NCBI GenBank assembly: GCA_036785705.1
Contig: JAWUZG010000159.1
Location: 5,208,001 to 5,272,000, forward strand
Length of the DNA: 64,000 nucleotides
From: Acanthornis magna
Lineage: Eukaryota > Chordata > Aves > Passeriformes > Acanthizidae
Reading direction: 5' to 3'
Shown in pieces: positions 1 through 12,303 of the stretch. Below the pieces are notes generated by a model. That model had not been told where the DNA came from and made no database searches. It saw only the letters and a list, made by a program, of their open reading frames with translations. The translations under genes were made by a program, and so were the position numbers. Numbering within the stretch: the first letter of the stretch is position 1; each line of letters starts with the position of its first letter.

Positions 1-3000
1 AGCTCAGGGAATTAAGGAGAAAGAAAGAGAAGCTGTTGTTACACCTGTTCCATATTTATCAACAGACACCAGAGGCTCAGAACACTGTGGCAATTGTTAC
101 GTTCCCTTCTGAAAGTGAACCAAATGAACAGAAATTGTTAAATGCCAGAGTACAATACAGCTTATAAAACCCAACAGACATCAGGAAACTGGTGCTGATT
201 GGGCTCTTACATGTTTTCCTCTTGCTTAGGAAAGAGAATTGTAGTCAGCTTGCAATCTCCCTGACATTGTTCCTGATGGAAGCAGACAAAAAGTACCAAT
301 GAAACAGAAGGGCTGCAATTTAGTTAATTTATGCAAAACACAATCAGCATTCAAACTGGGAGTTACCAAGCAGAAATGTATTGATAGAAAAGCCAAAATA
401 CTCTCTCTGCATAAATTGTGAAATATTAAAACAGGATTTCAAAGAGACTCCTGGAATTCACATAACTATAGGCCAGAGAAGATTCAGGAGGGAATTTTGC
501 CACTATCGAATTCATGAGGAGGGCACAGGGGCTGTGATTTAATCCCCAACACTCAGGCCATGGCTCCATACATGTGCTACATACATACCAGCACAGCTCT
601 GCTGTGGCACAAGAGCTTGGATCAGTAAGGAAAAAACAGCTTTTCCAGAAGAGGGATTAGGAGAGAGGGTAATTGCTTATGAAAGACGGTGAAGGATCCA
701 TGGTAGGGAGAGGATGGAGAGGGAAGAGCAGTGAGGAGGTGGCAAAAGATTGAGAGAAACGGAACTGCAGAGCAGCTGGGGCACGCAGTTCCCAACGCAG
801 TCTGTCTGTAGCACAATCTCTGTAGCAGAGCCCATGTCCACACACCTAAGCCTTCATTTTTTTGAATTTGCAGTGTTGTTGGGTTGTAACCACCAAGTGT
901 GTTCAAAGGCAAGCAGAAGCCAGCAGCGAGCTGTGCCTGAGGATCTGCTGACCAGTAATGTTTAGGGAGGCTGGTGGTTTGCAGAGGAGAGCCAAAAGCT
1001 ATTATTTCCCTTCTCTGCTTCCAGCAGCCCGTTTAGGTTGGTTTGATGCCTAAGCCAGGCTGCAACTGAGGTTTGAACTTTGGTTTGCCTTGAAGCTCCA
1101 GTTCCCTGTACACTGTTCCGTTTGCAGCATTTGCTTGACATGACTGTCTGGTGTGGGTTGCTGGTGTTTTTCTGGAATTTCTGTGTGTACAGGAGCTAAT
1201 AAAGGAATGGTCAGCTCAGAGAGCCCATCTTAAAATACAGTTCTAGTGGCTTGGGATAAGATATGCAGAGATCCCTTGGCCAAGCCTCTTCCATGGAATT
1301 TCTGATGCCATCTCAATTCATTTGGTTTCCAGCAGCCAAACAACCACTGGGGTCAAGCAAAAGTCAAGGTATAAAAATTCTTGGCTGTGAGCTTCCTTAC
1401 CTATGAGCTGCCATATGTTAGAGGAATGATCTAGACCATAGCAGTTGTCTTCTGTCCCCTGATGAGTGTTTGCTTGCATAATTCAAACGTGTGCATGTGT
1501 TTGAATTCCAGCTTTTATTGATTGAATTGGGCTCTGATAATAAACAGTATAAATAAATCAGAAGGGAGTTAAAGCATTGATGTGCTGGGGGTGTTGGAAT
1601 TAAAATGAGTGCAGTGACCTCAAGCAGAATGTAATTTCAAAAGTGCCTGAAATATGCTGATGACATAAAATAAGGCTGAGGAAGTTGGAGGGGCAGAGGA
1701 ACAAAACAAACTCATTCACAATGATTTGGATTTATCAGGATTACAGGCAGGTAAGTGGCTTGTGTAGTTTATTGTAGGGAAGTGTGAGGTAATGATGCCA
1801 GGGACCAGAAGTAATCAGAGTGCAGTTGGAGTGAGTGGTGAGGGATATGGATCAGAGCTTGTGGGAGGGCAGGTACAGCACTTGTCATTGGTGTTAAACA
1901 TGCAGGAATCCTCTCACACTGCTTGGGTAAAGCACAAACCTTTCAGAGGCTGGGATGTGTCTGGTAGTTGTACGTGAAGAGAGGAGAATCCAGCTTTTGA
2001 TGTTTCAGGGAATGTGATCTGTACCTGAGCTGCCTAATAGCTCATCACGCTGATTTCAGACTAGAAAAATAAAAAAATGCATTGTTTTGGATTAATGAGT
2101 GCCCTGACAACCAGAGGAAAGCAGAGAGAAATTGGTGAATCCTTCCAGTTGGCTAATCTAGAGGTAGATTCTGTGGTTTTGAAAGTACTTGTTTTCTTCT
2201 GGTTTTTCTTTCCTTCTTTTTAGTCCTAATGTCTATTTTCATTTTTTTAAATGTTTTATTTATCCCCTAAATTGTAAGCTTTGGATTTTTCTCAGTTGTG
2301 GCCAAGCAGCTTTTGAAACCAAATCAAAGGCAGAAACAATAAAAGGAGAGCTCTCTGTGTTGAATCCTGTCAATGTCCTCACAGCTTTTATTGTTCTGAT
2401 AGATTCCATATTAACTGTCCCTGGTTAAGAGTGCTTTTCTAACTTGACCCATATCTCTAAACATCATTTTTACACTTATTTTTCACAGAAGACATTAGAT
2501 ATTTGAAAATATAACCTTCCTGTTTTACCTTTTAGTGCCCCAATTTCATTAATGTCCAGAAAGATTCCCAGTAGTTGATAATTTCCAGTATCTTAACACC
2601 TAGAGCATATCAATAACACAGAGACTTCTCTTTTTCTCGGAGTCCTCCCTGCTTGGTGCTGCATCCCATTAAATCCTTTATTTTCTGGAAGCCACAGCTT
2701 CAGTTTGCCACAGCTAAGACAGTGAAGGCCTACAGGGAAAACTGAACTGGAAGGACAGAAGCTAAGGCAAGTCACAAATACTAACTTAATCTCCTACCCT
2801 AATCCTCGTGCCGTATCAGAATTAAATCATAGAGAATGGTGAAAGAATCCTTGGGGAAGTAAGAGATGCACTTGAGATTTTTTTTTCTTTTTGGAGCCTC
2901 TTCAGGGTTTTGCAGCCCCTGATTGACATGGTGTCCCTGCCTGGGATACTGGGGACGTGCTGGATGCCCTTTGAGATGAGCTCTCCCCCACCCAGATGTG

Positions 3001-3356
3001 GATCTTGCTGTGATTTTTATGTTGGTACAGTAATCAGGACAGAAGGATGCCCTCTGTGTTCTGATATCCATTGGTTCTCCACGGCAAAGGATCAGTGTTG
3101 GCTCCACTCTGCAGCCTCGGAGTTCTGTTGTCAGCTTGGGCTGTTGTCACACACTTAGCTAATACCCTCCAGTAATTTTATTTCTTATTCACATGCACAC
3201 TTAATGTCCTTAGTCATTAGACTGAAAAATGTTAACCTTGTCATAGCTAGTGACTGGAAGCAGAAAAGTCCATTTAATTCTCAGGGGAATGAATTCTAAT
3301 TTTCTGCTTGTCAGAAAGTGACATTTTACATATTTTTCTCTTTTTTTCCCCACCAG
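1..3356. other. Non-coding flank, no gene recognised
   Basis: AT-rich sequence with stop codons in all frames at ordinary density. Short open frames (under about 105 codons) overlap on both strands near 0.7-0.9, 2.6 and 2.8-3.1 kb without splice structure or family similarity. I see no clear mobile element. Confidence 0.6.
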
Positions 3357-3507
3357 TTTAGTGCTAAATTTAAATGTGTGTGTCATAGGAATAGACCTTT
3401 AGTCAGTGCTAAACACCCCAAAAACCTTGGCGGGGGTCCAGTGGCTGAGAGTCTTGACCAAGAGCTGCTGCTGCAGCTCATTTCAGGCACTGCAGAGAAT
3501 TGGGGGG
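3357..3507 (+). other. Exon-like segment, unknown
   Basis: The acceptor is very pyrimidine-rich (tctttttttccccaccag) and the donor is strong (GGG|gtgagaat). The phase-0 frame is open across all 151 nt and contains LDQELLLQLISGTAENW. No protein family is recognised and no partner exons were found, so it may be an exon of a non-coding RNA or a chance arrangement. Confidence 0.22.
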
Positions 3508-4087
3508 GTGAGAATGAAAAGTTAAGAGATAAGAGGTCAGCACAGAGGGCACATTAACATTGCCTGTCAGGATGCATTTTTTCCCCCCAGCAAATAAGGA
3601 CGGATTAAAAGCAGCTCATCTGGAATAAAATGTCCAGTGAAGAAATAAATTATGTTAATCAAGCAGACTAGTACTGATATTTGTCGTTAAGAAGTGACAT
3701 CTTCTAATTAGTGTCTCAAGCTACTGGGAGCCTTTATAACACATAGTGGTGGGAAGGGAAGTTGTCTGCAGATACTGAGTTCCCTGTTCTGTGAAAGGGA
3801 AGAGCTTGTCTTGAAAATTAGATGGCATTTATGGCAAAAAGAAATAATCCTCCCACAGATTACAGCTGTTCACTGCATTGTTGTGCTGGTGGTCTTATCT
3901 CATCAGTGGATGTTTTATATGTTTGGTTTTTTTGGTTTTTTTTTTTTGATGCATTTCCATAAGGCTGTCCTGAGGAGGACATTGCGTGCTGGGAGCTGGA
4001 TGTATTTTGAGAAAGAGACACCACTACAAAGAACTCTGAGTCTAAATTGCAAAGATGGATGAAGTAAAAACGAGGGATGGTTATTTT
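3508..4087. other. Non-coding, nothing recognised
   Basis: AT-rich sequence with a T-rich, GGTTTTTTTT-like low-complexity stretch at about 3,924-3,948. No gene seen. Confidence 0.5.
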
Positions 4088-4206
4088 GCTTTTTACAGAT
4101 GGGAGCTGAAGCAGGGGAGGTGACTGTTGTGGCCAAAGTCACCCTGGGAGTCCGTGGAATTGCATCCTGATCTTTGAAGTGCACTTCCAGTATTATACCA
4201 CTTATT
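4088..4206 (+). mobile_element. Ancient CORE-SINE/MIR-like remnant
   Basis: It shows, in order, the landmarks of the old amniote SINE tail: TTTTACAGATGGG, then GGTGACTG, GCCAAAGTCACCC, GGGAGTCCGTGGAATTG and finally TTATACCACT. These correspond to the familiar consensus parts TTTTACAGATGGGGAAACTG, CCAAGGTCACACAG, GGAATTGAACCC and TAACCACT. It is heavily diverged, so it is an old insertion. Confidence 0.5.
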
Positions 4207-7061
4207 GTCTCTCTGCTCCCTTGCTGCTGAATGTGGACTCGATATGCACATGTGTAATGAGCCAAGCATGTTCTGCATATGTTTAGCCAAATTGTGACCT
4301 CAGGGACACGAGGGGAGTGCTCCCTGGTCTGGTTAGGAAAGCTTCCATGCCTGGGCTCAGCCAAGGACTGCAAAGCAGTGTTGGCATTTACTTTGTGAGT
4401 TTTAAGCCTCTCTGCTGCCTGTTTGGTGTTTCAGCATCTGTGTGAGTTCTGGAGAAGCCTGGCAGGACAGTGGCTGATTGTGTGACCCCTTCTACTGTCT
4501 GTGCACCAGATGCTGATTCATGATTAGTGGGTAACAAGTTAATAAATCAATACCACAGACAATTAGACATCCATTACAGGGGCTTCTCAAGTCTCTCCTC
4601 TGGGGGAGAAGGGAGACCTGCAGGCATTACATTCTTCACTGGACATAAATGCCTCTGGCCTCTGTGCTATCTTGACACCTTGCAGAGGGAATGTGCACAT
4701 GGGATTAATTATATTCCATAGGTGGTTCGATATGTACTGGAAAAAATGGATATTTTGGGCTTACTTTTGTTGTATGCAGATGTTCTTGCAGGGAAGGGTG
4801 AGTGGTCAGCACAGTGGGCTCAGGAGGAGCAGGTCCCATGTGCTGCCTTCCTGTAAGGCCCTGGCTTCCTGCCATGAAGGGGTTTACCCACAGGGACTAA
4901 TTTCAGGCGATACTTTTGAAGTCTAAAGATAAGATCTCATTGCCCAAGCTCCCTCTGTAGCTCTGTGCAGAACCCAGGATCCTGTGGTGTATCATTTAAA
5001 GGTCTGAATTTGGACTGCAGTCCTGAATCATGACCAGAGTTTATAAGAAATGCATGTGGCACATCAAACACCACTGACCCGAGCCTCTGTGAGCCAAAAT
5101 CAGGCAACAAATTGCGTTACTGTGTTGTCATCATTAGGCTGTCAGAAGAAAAAAAATTTCTGTGCATCTGGCCTTGCTTTTCAGAAATAAAACCTTTTAA
5201 AGGTGTTGTGATACATTATGGAATACAGGTAATTAAGGCCCTTGTGACAACCCACGAGAGAATTCAGACAGAATTCAGATGGAGTTTCTGAATCTGTACA
5301 AACACCTACAAATCCAGAATGGGGCAGGGGAGTCAATAAATTCCTGATAGGCCTGACTGATTTTTCCATTTTTCTTACACAGAAAGTGTGTAGGTACTTC
5401 CGTGCCATGCTTGGGGCACGATTTATGTATTGCAATAAATAACAAATATATGTGTGCATAATTAGAAGGGACAATAAAGAAAAGCAATTGATGAAATTGA
5501 ATTATGCATAATAAAGCTGTAATTTTTCAGAGAAGGCTGTAGTCATCAAAAGAGAAAGTGAAGCTTGTTTGTTTTATTAGTGTTGTGAGAGACCTGAGCT
5601 GGGACTATAGTCTTGGAAGATTTTGTATTTTTATGTCTCTTTATATTACCCCATGGCGTTTGGGCAAGACCAGGTGACCAAACCAACCTTTTGGAACCTG
5701 CTCTGCAATCTGTCTTATGGGGACTGTTCAGGAGGCTTACAAGGCAATGCTGTGTATTTATCTACTTTCTTATGGTAAAAATGTATAAATCATCATTATA
5801 GAGCCCTTCTTCAAAAGAAAAAGAGATTCAGCTCACTAGGTTTGGAGAACCGTTCTCATATTTGGATGCTTTTACACATCCATGGCCACTCTCTGCATAT
5901 GCTTTATTCAGCTCCAAAACAACTCCAGCAATGCTGCCAAACACACACATGAAATGAATGTAAAATACATTCCAAATAATTGCAGTATTTATGTAATTTG
6001 GTGTCTTCTGTGTTCCAGAAAGTGTTAACAGCTGGTTAACCCCAGCAGGACCAGTGGGCTGAGAAGGGCACACACAGTACCAGGGTCTGGCTGCCCAGTG
6101 ACAGGTAAGGATGGATTAGCAGTGTCTCCAACAGTGCAAATGAAAGGAAAATTAAAAGTAGATTTAGGCAATCCTTTCTCCTTCTTGAGTCCTTTACTGT
6201 AGAATGCTGCATATGCTGCATATATGCATGCAGGATGTTTTAATTGAGATTTGTTGAGTGTGAAGAATGTTGTTTCAAGTTAAACAGCACTGGCCCAAGG
6301 TGAAGGAGCTCAAGCTGCCCATTGCTTGAGGCTGTCCCAGTAAAATACTGATTTTTTTTCTCAGAACTCCTACTTTAAACAAACAGAAGGGCAAACAGAC
6401 ATACTGAAAAACCTGGCTTAGTCAAATCTATGGCAAGAGCTGGCGAAACTTTTCTCATTTGGACATAAGCAACTGGAATTATTGTGGACACAGCTTCTGG
6501 GAGAATAAAAGCATCAGCAGTGCTCTTTGGGATCCAGGTTATTGTCCAGTTTGCACCGCAACATGTTCCCTTTACCTGGCACTGTGCCCTGGCCAGACCT
6601 GGCTCTAGACTCCCAAAAAGTGCAGGTTAAAGTGAATTTTCCTACCTTAAATATTGAGGGCCCATGTCCTGGTGCAGAGTTCTCTAACCCAGCAGCACCA
6701 CTTCTCAGGCCTTGGGCTTAAGCAAGAAGAGCTGTTTTTTGTTGCCACAGAGAACTCCCAACTTTGCCAGGAAGGAAATGAGGTGGGAGACAAAATCTCC
6801 ATGTCCAAGTGAACCCATAAACCTTGTCCCTCCATGCTTCCTTGCCAGCCTGTCAGTTGGATCTCGGCTTCTCCTGAGAGACTGCAAATATGTGGGGTTT
6901 GCTCATTAACCAGCACAGTGCCAAGATAGAAGCTGTAATGCTGTGATGGGAGCACGAGAAATCACACAGCTTTCACTGAAACAAAGGACATCGCTGTGCT
7001 CTGGCAATAAGAGCATAATGGCTGTTTAATTTTTCCAGACAGGGACTGGAGCTCACTGGGA
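4207..7061. other. Non-coding, no gene recognised
   Basis: Ordinary AT-rich intergenic sequence. Open frames stay below about 105 codons outside the SINE overlap and show no family similarity. Confidence 0.55.
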
Positions 7062-7077
7062 TTTTTTTTTTTTTTTT
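7062..7077 (+). repeat. Poly-T tract (T16)
   Basis: Sixteen T in a row, immediately before a locally GC-rich block. Confidence 0.9.
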
Positions 7078-7129
7078 GGGCTCTTGCTTTGTTTTTGTTT
7101 TGCTCCAGCCTTTAAGGATGAGAATGTTG

Positions 7130-7400
7130 TGTCTGACGCATGTCAGCGAGCAGAGGAGATTCACGAGCAGAGCTGGGCTCGTCTTGCTCCCCGGTGAGGA
7201 ATAAAAGCATTGCCCGTCTCTCACTTCGGGAGGAGAAGGGGGGGCTGCGGCAAGTGAGAAGGCATTGTCGGGTTGGGGTCAGGCTGGAGCAGGATGGATT
7301 AGCCGAGTGTCACTCGGCAGCCTGCAGGCATCGCTGGGAAAGCCAGAGACACAAATGTGTGGGCAGGGGGTGGGGGGCGAGGGCTGCTCGCCACAATAAT
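7130..7400. promoter_or_regulatory. GC/CpG-richer patch, possible regulatory element
   Basis: CpG dinucleotides (gacgcatg, agcgag, cacgag, ctcgtc, cccggt, cttcgg, gtcggg, actcgg, atcgct, ggcgag, ctcgcc) cluster here, while flanks have few. A plus-strand frame is open for 121 codons over this patch (7140-7505), but it is Arg/Lys-rich and unlike known proteins. An enhancer or an unannotated transcript start is possible; the sequence alone does not decide. Confidence 0.25.
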
Positions 7401-7505
7401 GATCTTTGGGGAAGCAGACAGAAAAATGGACTGAATAAAGAGCCTTTACCAAAGAAGCAGAGAAAATGGCCACTTCGACACTCCCTGTGTTGGAAGTCTA
7501 AATAA

Positions 7506-10500
7506 TGCTGTTATTAGAGCTGTTAAAAACTTGGCTTAACAGGAGTTGTGTCCACATTTAATCCCAGTCTGGTACCATCAAGGCTGATCTTGCACCCAGG
7601 GAATCTGCTGTCAGCAAAACCACCAAACTGAAAGCGTGCTGCTGCTGGGGAGTGAAGATTCTTTGTTCTGTTTATTTCTTCATGGTTGCATCTGGTTTTG
7701 TGCTTTGAAGTCCGCAGGTTAATTTCACTATTTAGTGAATTTTTAGTTTATTTCACCTTTTTAGTGAAGCAAATAAAGCAGGGAGGGGGAAAATAAGAGG
7801 GAAAGGGCCAAATTCGAAGTTGAGTCACTTGGGCCACATACACAGCCTGCAACCACAAGGTGTAAAGGTGTAATTTCCACTAATTAAAGCACATTACTGT
7901 CTAATTATTTCCAAATTTCGGCCAGATCTCATATGTAACAGCAGAGTGCAGCTCATCTAAAACAGGACATGTGAGGTTAACAAAATTATTGTTGTAAAAT
8001 TATTTCTCAATACTGTTAGTCTTTTCCATGTATGACTGAGGGATGATGTTTTTTTCTCTTCAACCCCAATCAGTTTCACAGTTTCAGCACAACAGGATCA
8101 ATTTCCAGTACAGTTAAATTTATTCCAGTATGGTCCTGTGAAATGGTCTGACATGCTTTCAACTAAATGACAATTTGATGGGATGTGAAAACCACAGGAG
8201 TCAGGAAGAAGGTAATAGTCTGTGAGAGGGCCTTATCTGTCTTGCTACAAGGGCACAGTTTCAGGGGGAACAAAACACAACACATTTAGGAACCTAAAGC
8301 AGGGAGGGACCTGGGCTGGGCTTCAAAGAGGAGTAGAGGTTTCTGGTCTGGTTGCCAGCGTCTCTGTTAGATTAATGTCCTTTGCTGCTTTGCAGAATGT
8401 GGAAGGAACCAAAAGGAATCCTTCACTGAAGGAGGAAATTATGTGAGTGGGGAGCCCTATGTCTCTGAAAATAATAATTAAAAAAATCTACATCCTCTGT
8501 TTTGTAAGGAAACAATCTCAGAACTGAAGTTACCGCAGGCTGACAGAGCAGCCAGTGGGAGGAACTGGAGCCAGGAGGTTGTGCTCAGGCTCAGGACTGC
8601 AGTGGGTGTCACTGGATGTCACAGCATGCCACTGCAGAAATGTCTCAGGCTGAGCACTGAGTGGGTTTATTCTCCAAGCACCCTTTTAGTCACTGGATCA
8701 CTTGTCTGGGCACAGGCTCTGCTTGCTTTTCACTTTGGTGAAACTTGCTTCACTTTGCTTTTCACTTGCTTTTCATTTGGTTTCTTCCAAATGTACAGCA
8801 ACTCTTGTGTGGTGATTGCAACCTGAGTAATGCTACTTAGAATCACCATTTCAAATATGATCTAATCACAAACCTTTATACTCTGTAAAATGCATTTTAA
8901 ATAAATAGCAATCTTTTGACTCTGAGCTCCTGCTAAAGTATCTTACATTAATGAAATTAGAAATAGCAAGTGCCATTTCTGTGCCAGTTCTAACAGCACA
9001 GAAAAGAACACATTGTGAAGCAAAACACCAGGTTTTTGTCCCCAGTTTTGTTTGTAAAGCAAGTGCTTGTGAAAAAAATAATTCTGATTTCATAGTTCTT
9101 CAACTTAAATACAGCTGCCATTTAAGCCTCTGCTGCTGTTTGATCACACACCCAGGAGAGCACCTGCAGGAACACATCCTTGGTGGCACGTGTGGGGCTG
9201 ACCTCTTTCCATGGCTGCCTCGGGTGACTGTGAGGCAGATCCAATAACATTTCTGGCTACGCAGTTCTGAAAGACCATCCACAGCTCTTCTGCAAAATGA
9301 GTCTGTTAGCAAAGTTTACCTGAAAACAAGACTAAAGGCAAGATAGCTTCAGTTTTCTGAAAAAAATTAGTCAGCCAAGGAGCTGCTCACCAGAAGCTTT
9401 ACAAAAGACCAAATGCAATTTTGGTTGAAGCATCGAAGACATTTAAATACACTTACAGCTTGTACTTGTATTTTGGTTCTGCTCTGACTTGCACAGAAAC
9501 ACAGATTTAAGACTTTTATATAGAATTAAAATTGTTTAGACTTTTGCTGCATTTTTGAAGTAATTTTGTTTTGAAGCATTTTCTGGTGTGTGCAGAGTTT
9601 ACTAACACTGTCCTGATCTTGGAGATGTGTGATATTTTACAGTGTGCAGTGGCATTTATGTACCCAACCTAGCTCCAATAAATAGGTTAATTTTCACAAA
9701 TTAAAGGCCAGGTTTCAAACATTACAAAGTGATACAGTAATTCTGTATCGACCTTTAGGATTAACAATTGGGGCAATTTGTCTGCTGCAAATCCACAACT
9801 TCTACACAATTTTTTTCAGGTAAAATGGTAGAAGTGTTGGGAAAAGAAATAGTCAGGTTTATAGTTTCACATAACACCAAAACCATGAATACATGGGACA
9901 AATAACAACTGACAGATTTATGATAAAGAAATTACTTAAAAATTTAGGTAATACTCCTTGCACATCCCAAATTAGGCTCTATCAAAGTATCCCCTGAAGT
10001 AGAGGTACCTTAAATGACAGAATGTACAATAAAAAAGCCTTACTGTTAATACAGAGTTAATATTCAGACATTGGAACAAGACTCGGGAATGTCCAAGTGT
10101 AGATGCTGGACAAAGAATTTATTTTGGTTTTCAAAATCAAACCATGGCTCATCTGGATTTGGATTTCACTTCATATAAACATCCACTGGATATTTGGTGC
10201 CAGCTTTGGTTCTCTGAAATCACTCTTTAAAAACCAGTGGTCTTGAAGTTCCCCTTTCATTTGGCCTGAATTAATGTAATTTAATTGTGACTAAATGACA
10301 CATTAATCATTATTATATCTGTTTATATAAATCAGACAAGAATGAGATCTCATGACCTTAAAATAAACTGAAGAACCACATGATTAAAATAAGCAAGCGA
10401 TACAAACTTGGCAATGACAAGAAAGCACACTGATTTTAAATATTGTTCTTACAATTATCTTGCTTGTTCAAAGAACAGTGTACACAGGTTATGGTTAGTA

Positions 10501-11177
10501 GCTAAACTACAATTTAACTTAAATTTCCAGAGTCTCATTCCAAGTTATTCTTTATTCTGGTTTTTAAGTGAAGTGTCTGAAGCTGCTTCTGCTATGTGTT
10601 CTCGCTCCTTGGTAATCTTTCCAAAGGATATGACTCACTTCTCCATTATTTGTAAAGAATGTGAAAAAAGTAAAATATTATTATTTTGTGGGCATTTGGA
10701 AGTGGATGTAAAAAAAAAAAATAAAGGTGGGATGTTGATCATGGTGAGTCATTTCTTGGGAATAAGGGAAGAACAAACACTAGCTGCTGACTTACTGCTG
10801 TGAAAGCCAAGGACTTAGTGCTGACTCAAGCAGCAGATATTGATGGCAGCAGAACACTATGGAGACCTTGCAGCAGGGTTAGAGAGGAAAGCCTTTCCTC
10901 TTTTTAAATGATAAGGAGTTAGAGGGAGCTGCCTATTTTGATTTCTTGGAGGCTCTTCTTTGTTTAAACAACCTCCTGGTTTAAACACCTTGCCTGGAAT
11001 TACATCGTGCAAGCTCTTGTTGCAGCTAAATGAGTGTCTTTCTGAGTTTCCAGAAATCCTGGCAAATCTTCAGGTACGTAATGAAGTGCGAGACTGAACT
11101 CCACAGCACTGAGGGAGCTACACCAGTAACTGCCAGGGCAATCACCTGCTGGTTCTGAGGATCTCTTCTTGCTTGCT
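7506..11177. other. Non-coding flank downstream of CIMIP1, no gene recognised
   Basis: AT-rich sequence. A 131-codon plus-strand frame at 10408-10803 has no splice context or recognised similarity and contains a lysine run encoded by A-rich sequence, so I treat it as chance. I looked for ankyrin-repeat exons, because ANKRD60 is the human neighbour, and found none. Confidence 0.55.
8726..8781 (+). repeat. Short imperfect direct repeats (CTTGCTTTTCACTT type)
   Basis: The motif CTTGCTTTTCACTT and trimmed variants recur about four times within roughly 55 bp, so it is a small local tandem duplication. Confidence 0.7.
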
Positions 11178-11227
11178 GCAAATATTGCACCAAATATTGC
11201 ACCAATATTTGCAAATTGCAAATATTG
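11178..11227. repeat. Compact cluster of direct and inverted GCAAATATTG repeats
   Basis: GCAAATATTG occurs at 11178-11187 and 11218-11227, its inverse CAATATTTGC at 11203-11212, and CAAATATTGCACC is partly duplicated between them. It can fold into alternative hairpins. Confidence 0.8.
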
Positions 11228-11831
11228 TATACACAAAACTGAAGCGACATAAATCCTTTGTAGTCTATTCACACACTGCTCAACTAATGGAAAAACCCTG
11301 TTTTGACACCAAAACTGATTTTTCAAAGTGAATTTGTGTCACTGGGGCCTTTGCATGCACTATTCCTTTACTGGGAACTACTCAATTATTTATGTGTGTA
11401 ACTACATAAAATACCTGCAAAGCACACCCAACACAAAAGACAAAATACACAACAGTGGTTTTTGTAATTACGAGTATTTTAGCAGTAGAGGTTCTCATGG
11501 AGAAACAATTACAAAAATTTGCTCTGTTGTTCCAACTTCCAATGAATATTTTAAAATTATAGTCTTATTTGTGCTAATAAAAATAGTACCTGGTCTGTGA
11601 TCCTTATCTGTGTTTATTCATTGTTACTTCTAAGTTAGAAGCAGAAGCTCTGAAGCAGAGTTAACAGCTTGGATGCCAAAGATTTCAATTAAGTAAAATG
11701 CTCCATGAAAATGTTCACACTTTACCAAAACCATTGTGGATTTTTACATGAACAGCAGAAATAATCAACAGTCCAACAGTCCACTACAGGATATTTCCTT
11801 TGGAATGCAGATGGATCTATGTGCCTAACTC

Positions 11832-11837
11832 TTTATT
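11832..11837 (-). terminator. AATAAA polyadenylation signal of CIMIP1
   Basis: An AATAAA hexamer on the minus strand begins about 12 nt after the CIMIP1 stop codon. It implies a 3' UTR of only about 30-50 nt if used. The cleavage site itself cannot be read from the sequence. Confidence 0.5.
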
Positions 11838-11849
11838 TCCTAATGTCAC

Positions 11850-11981
11850 TCATGTCATCTTAATGACGGCTCCTTTGCTGCTTTGGACTTGATAATCATG
11901 TTCAAGTGACAGCCCCGGAACAGCTGATCTCCAGCCAATAAATCCATACGTAGTTTTAGGTACTGGAGGAGATGGAAGAAC
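11850..11981 (-). CDS. CIMIP1: CIMIP1 coding exon 4 and stop
   Basis: The acceptor is tttgattttag. The exon encodes 43 residues beginning VLPSPPVPKTTYGFIGWRSA, almost identical to the human block VFPSPPVPQTTQGFIGWRSA. It ends with TGA at 11852-11850. The last residues diverge from human and stop earlier. Confidence 0.93.
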   Translation of the reverse strand, partial: VLPSPPVPKTTYGFIGWRSAVPGLSLEHDYQVQSSKGAVIKMT

Positions 11982-12264
11982 CTAAAATCAAAGTAACATG
12001 TAAAATTGCACGGTGAAAAAGTTTCTGATTGCAGTTTCTGTCATGCAACATCATCTTTTGTGCTGTAGTGTTCTAAAACCAAAAATCAAATCGTTGTTTA
12101 GTAGTGTATGTTAGCATTCTTTTTTTTTTTTTTTTTTTTTTTAAAGTTTGATTCAATACTAAGGGCTTTAATTGCTTTACGTTATTATACAATATAGCAT
12201 ATTTAATTGCTATACATTATAAGAAGAATTTTATCATGGGATGGGAAAAAAGCTAAAGCTGAAG

Positions 12265-12303
<39 letters not shown>

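Noticed and set aside
3915..4373. 152-codon minus-strand frame
   Set aside because: It runs across the ancient SINE remnant and a poly-T tract (encoding a lysine run), with no similarity and no splice structure.
10408..10803. 131-codon plus-strand frame
   Set aside because: The composition follows AT-rich DNA, it contains an A-run-encoded lysine stretch, and it has no family similarity.
11000..11326. Alternative C-terminal exon for CIMIP1
   Set aside because: The frame does not resemble the human CIMIP1 tail, and exon 4 already ends in a stop followed by AATAAA.
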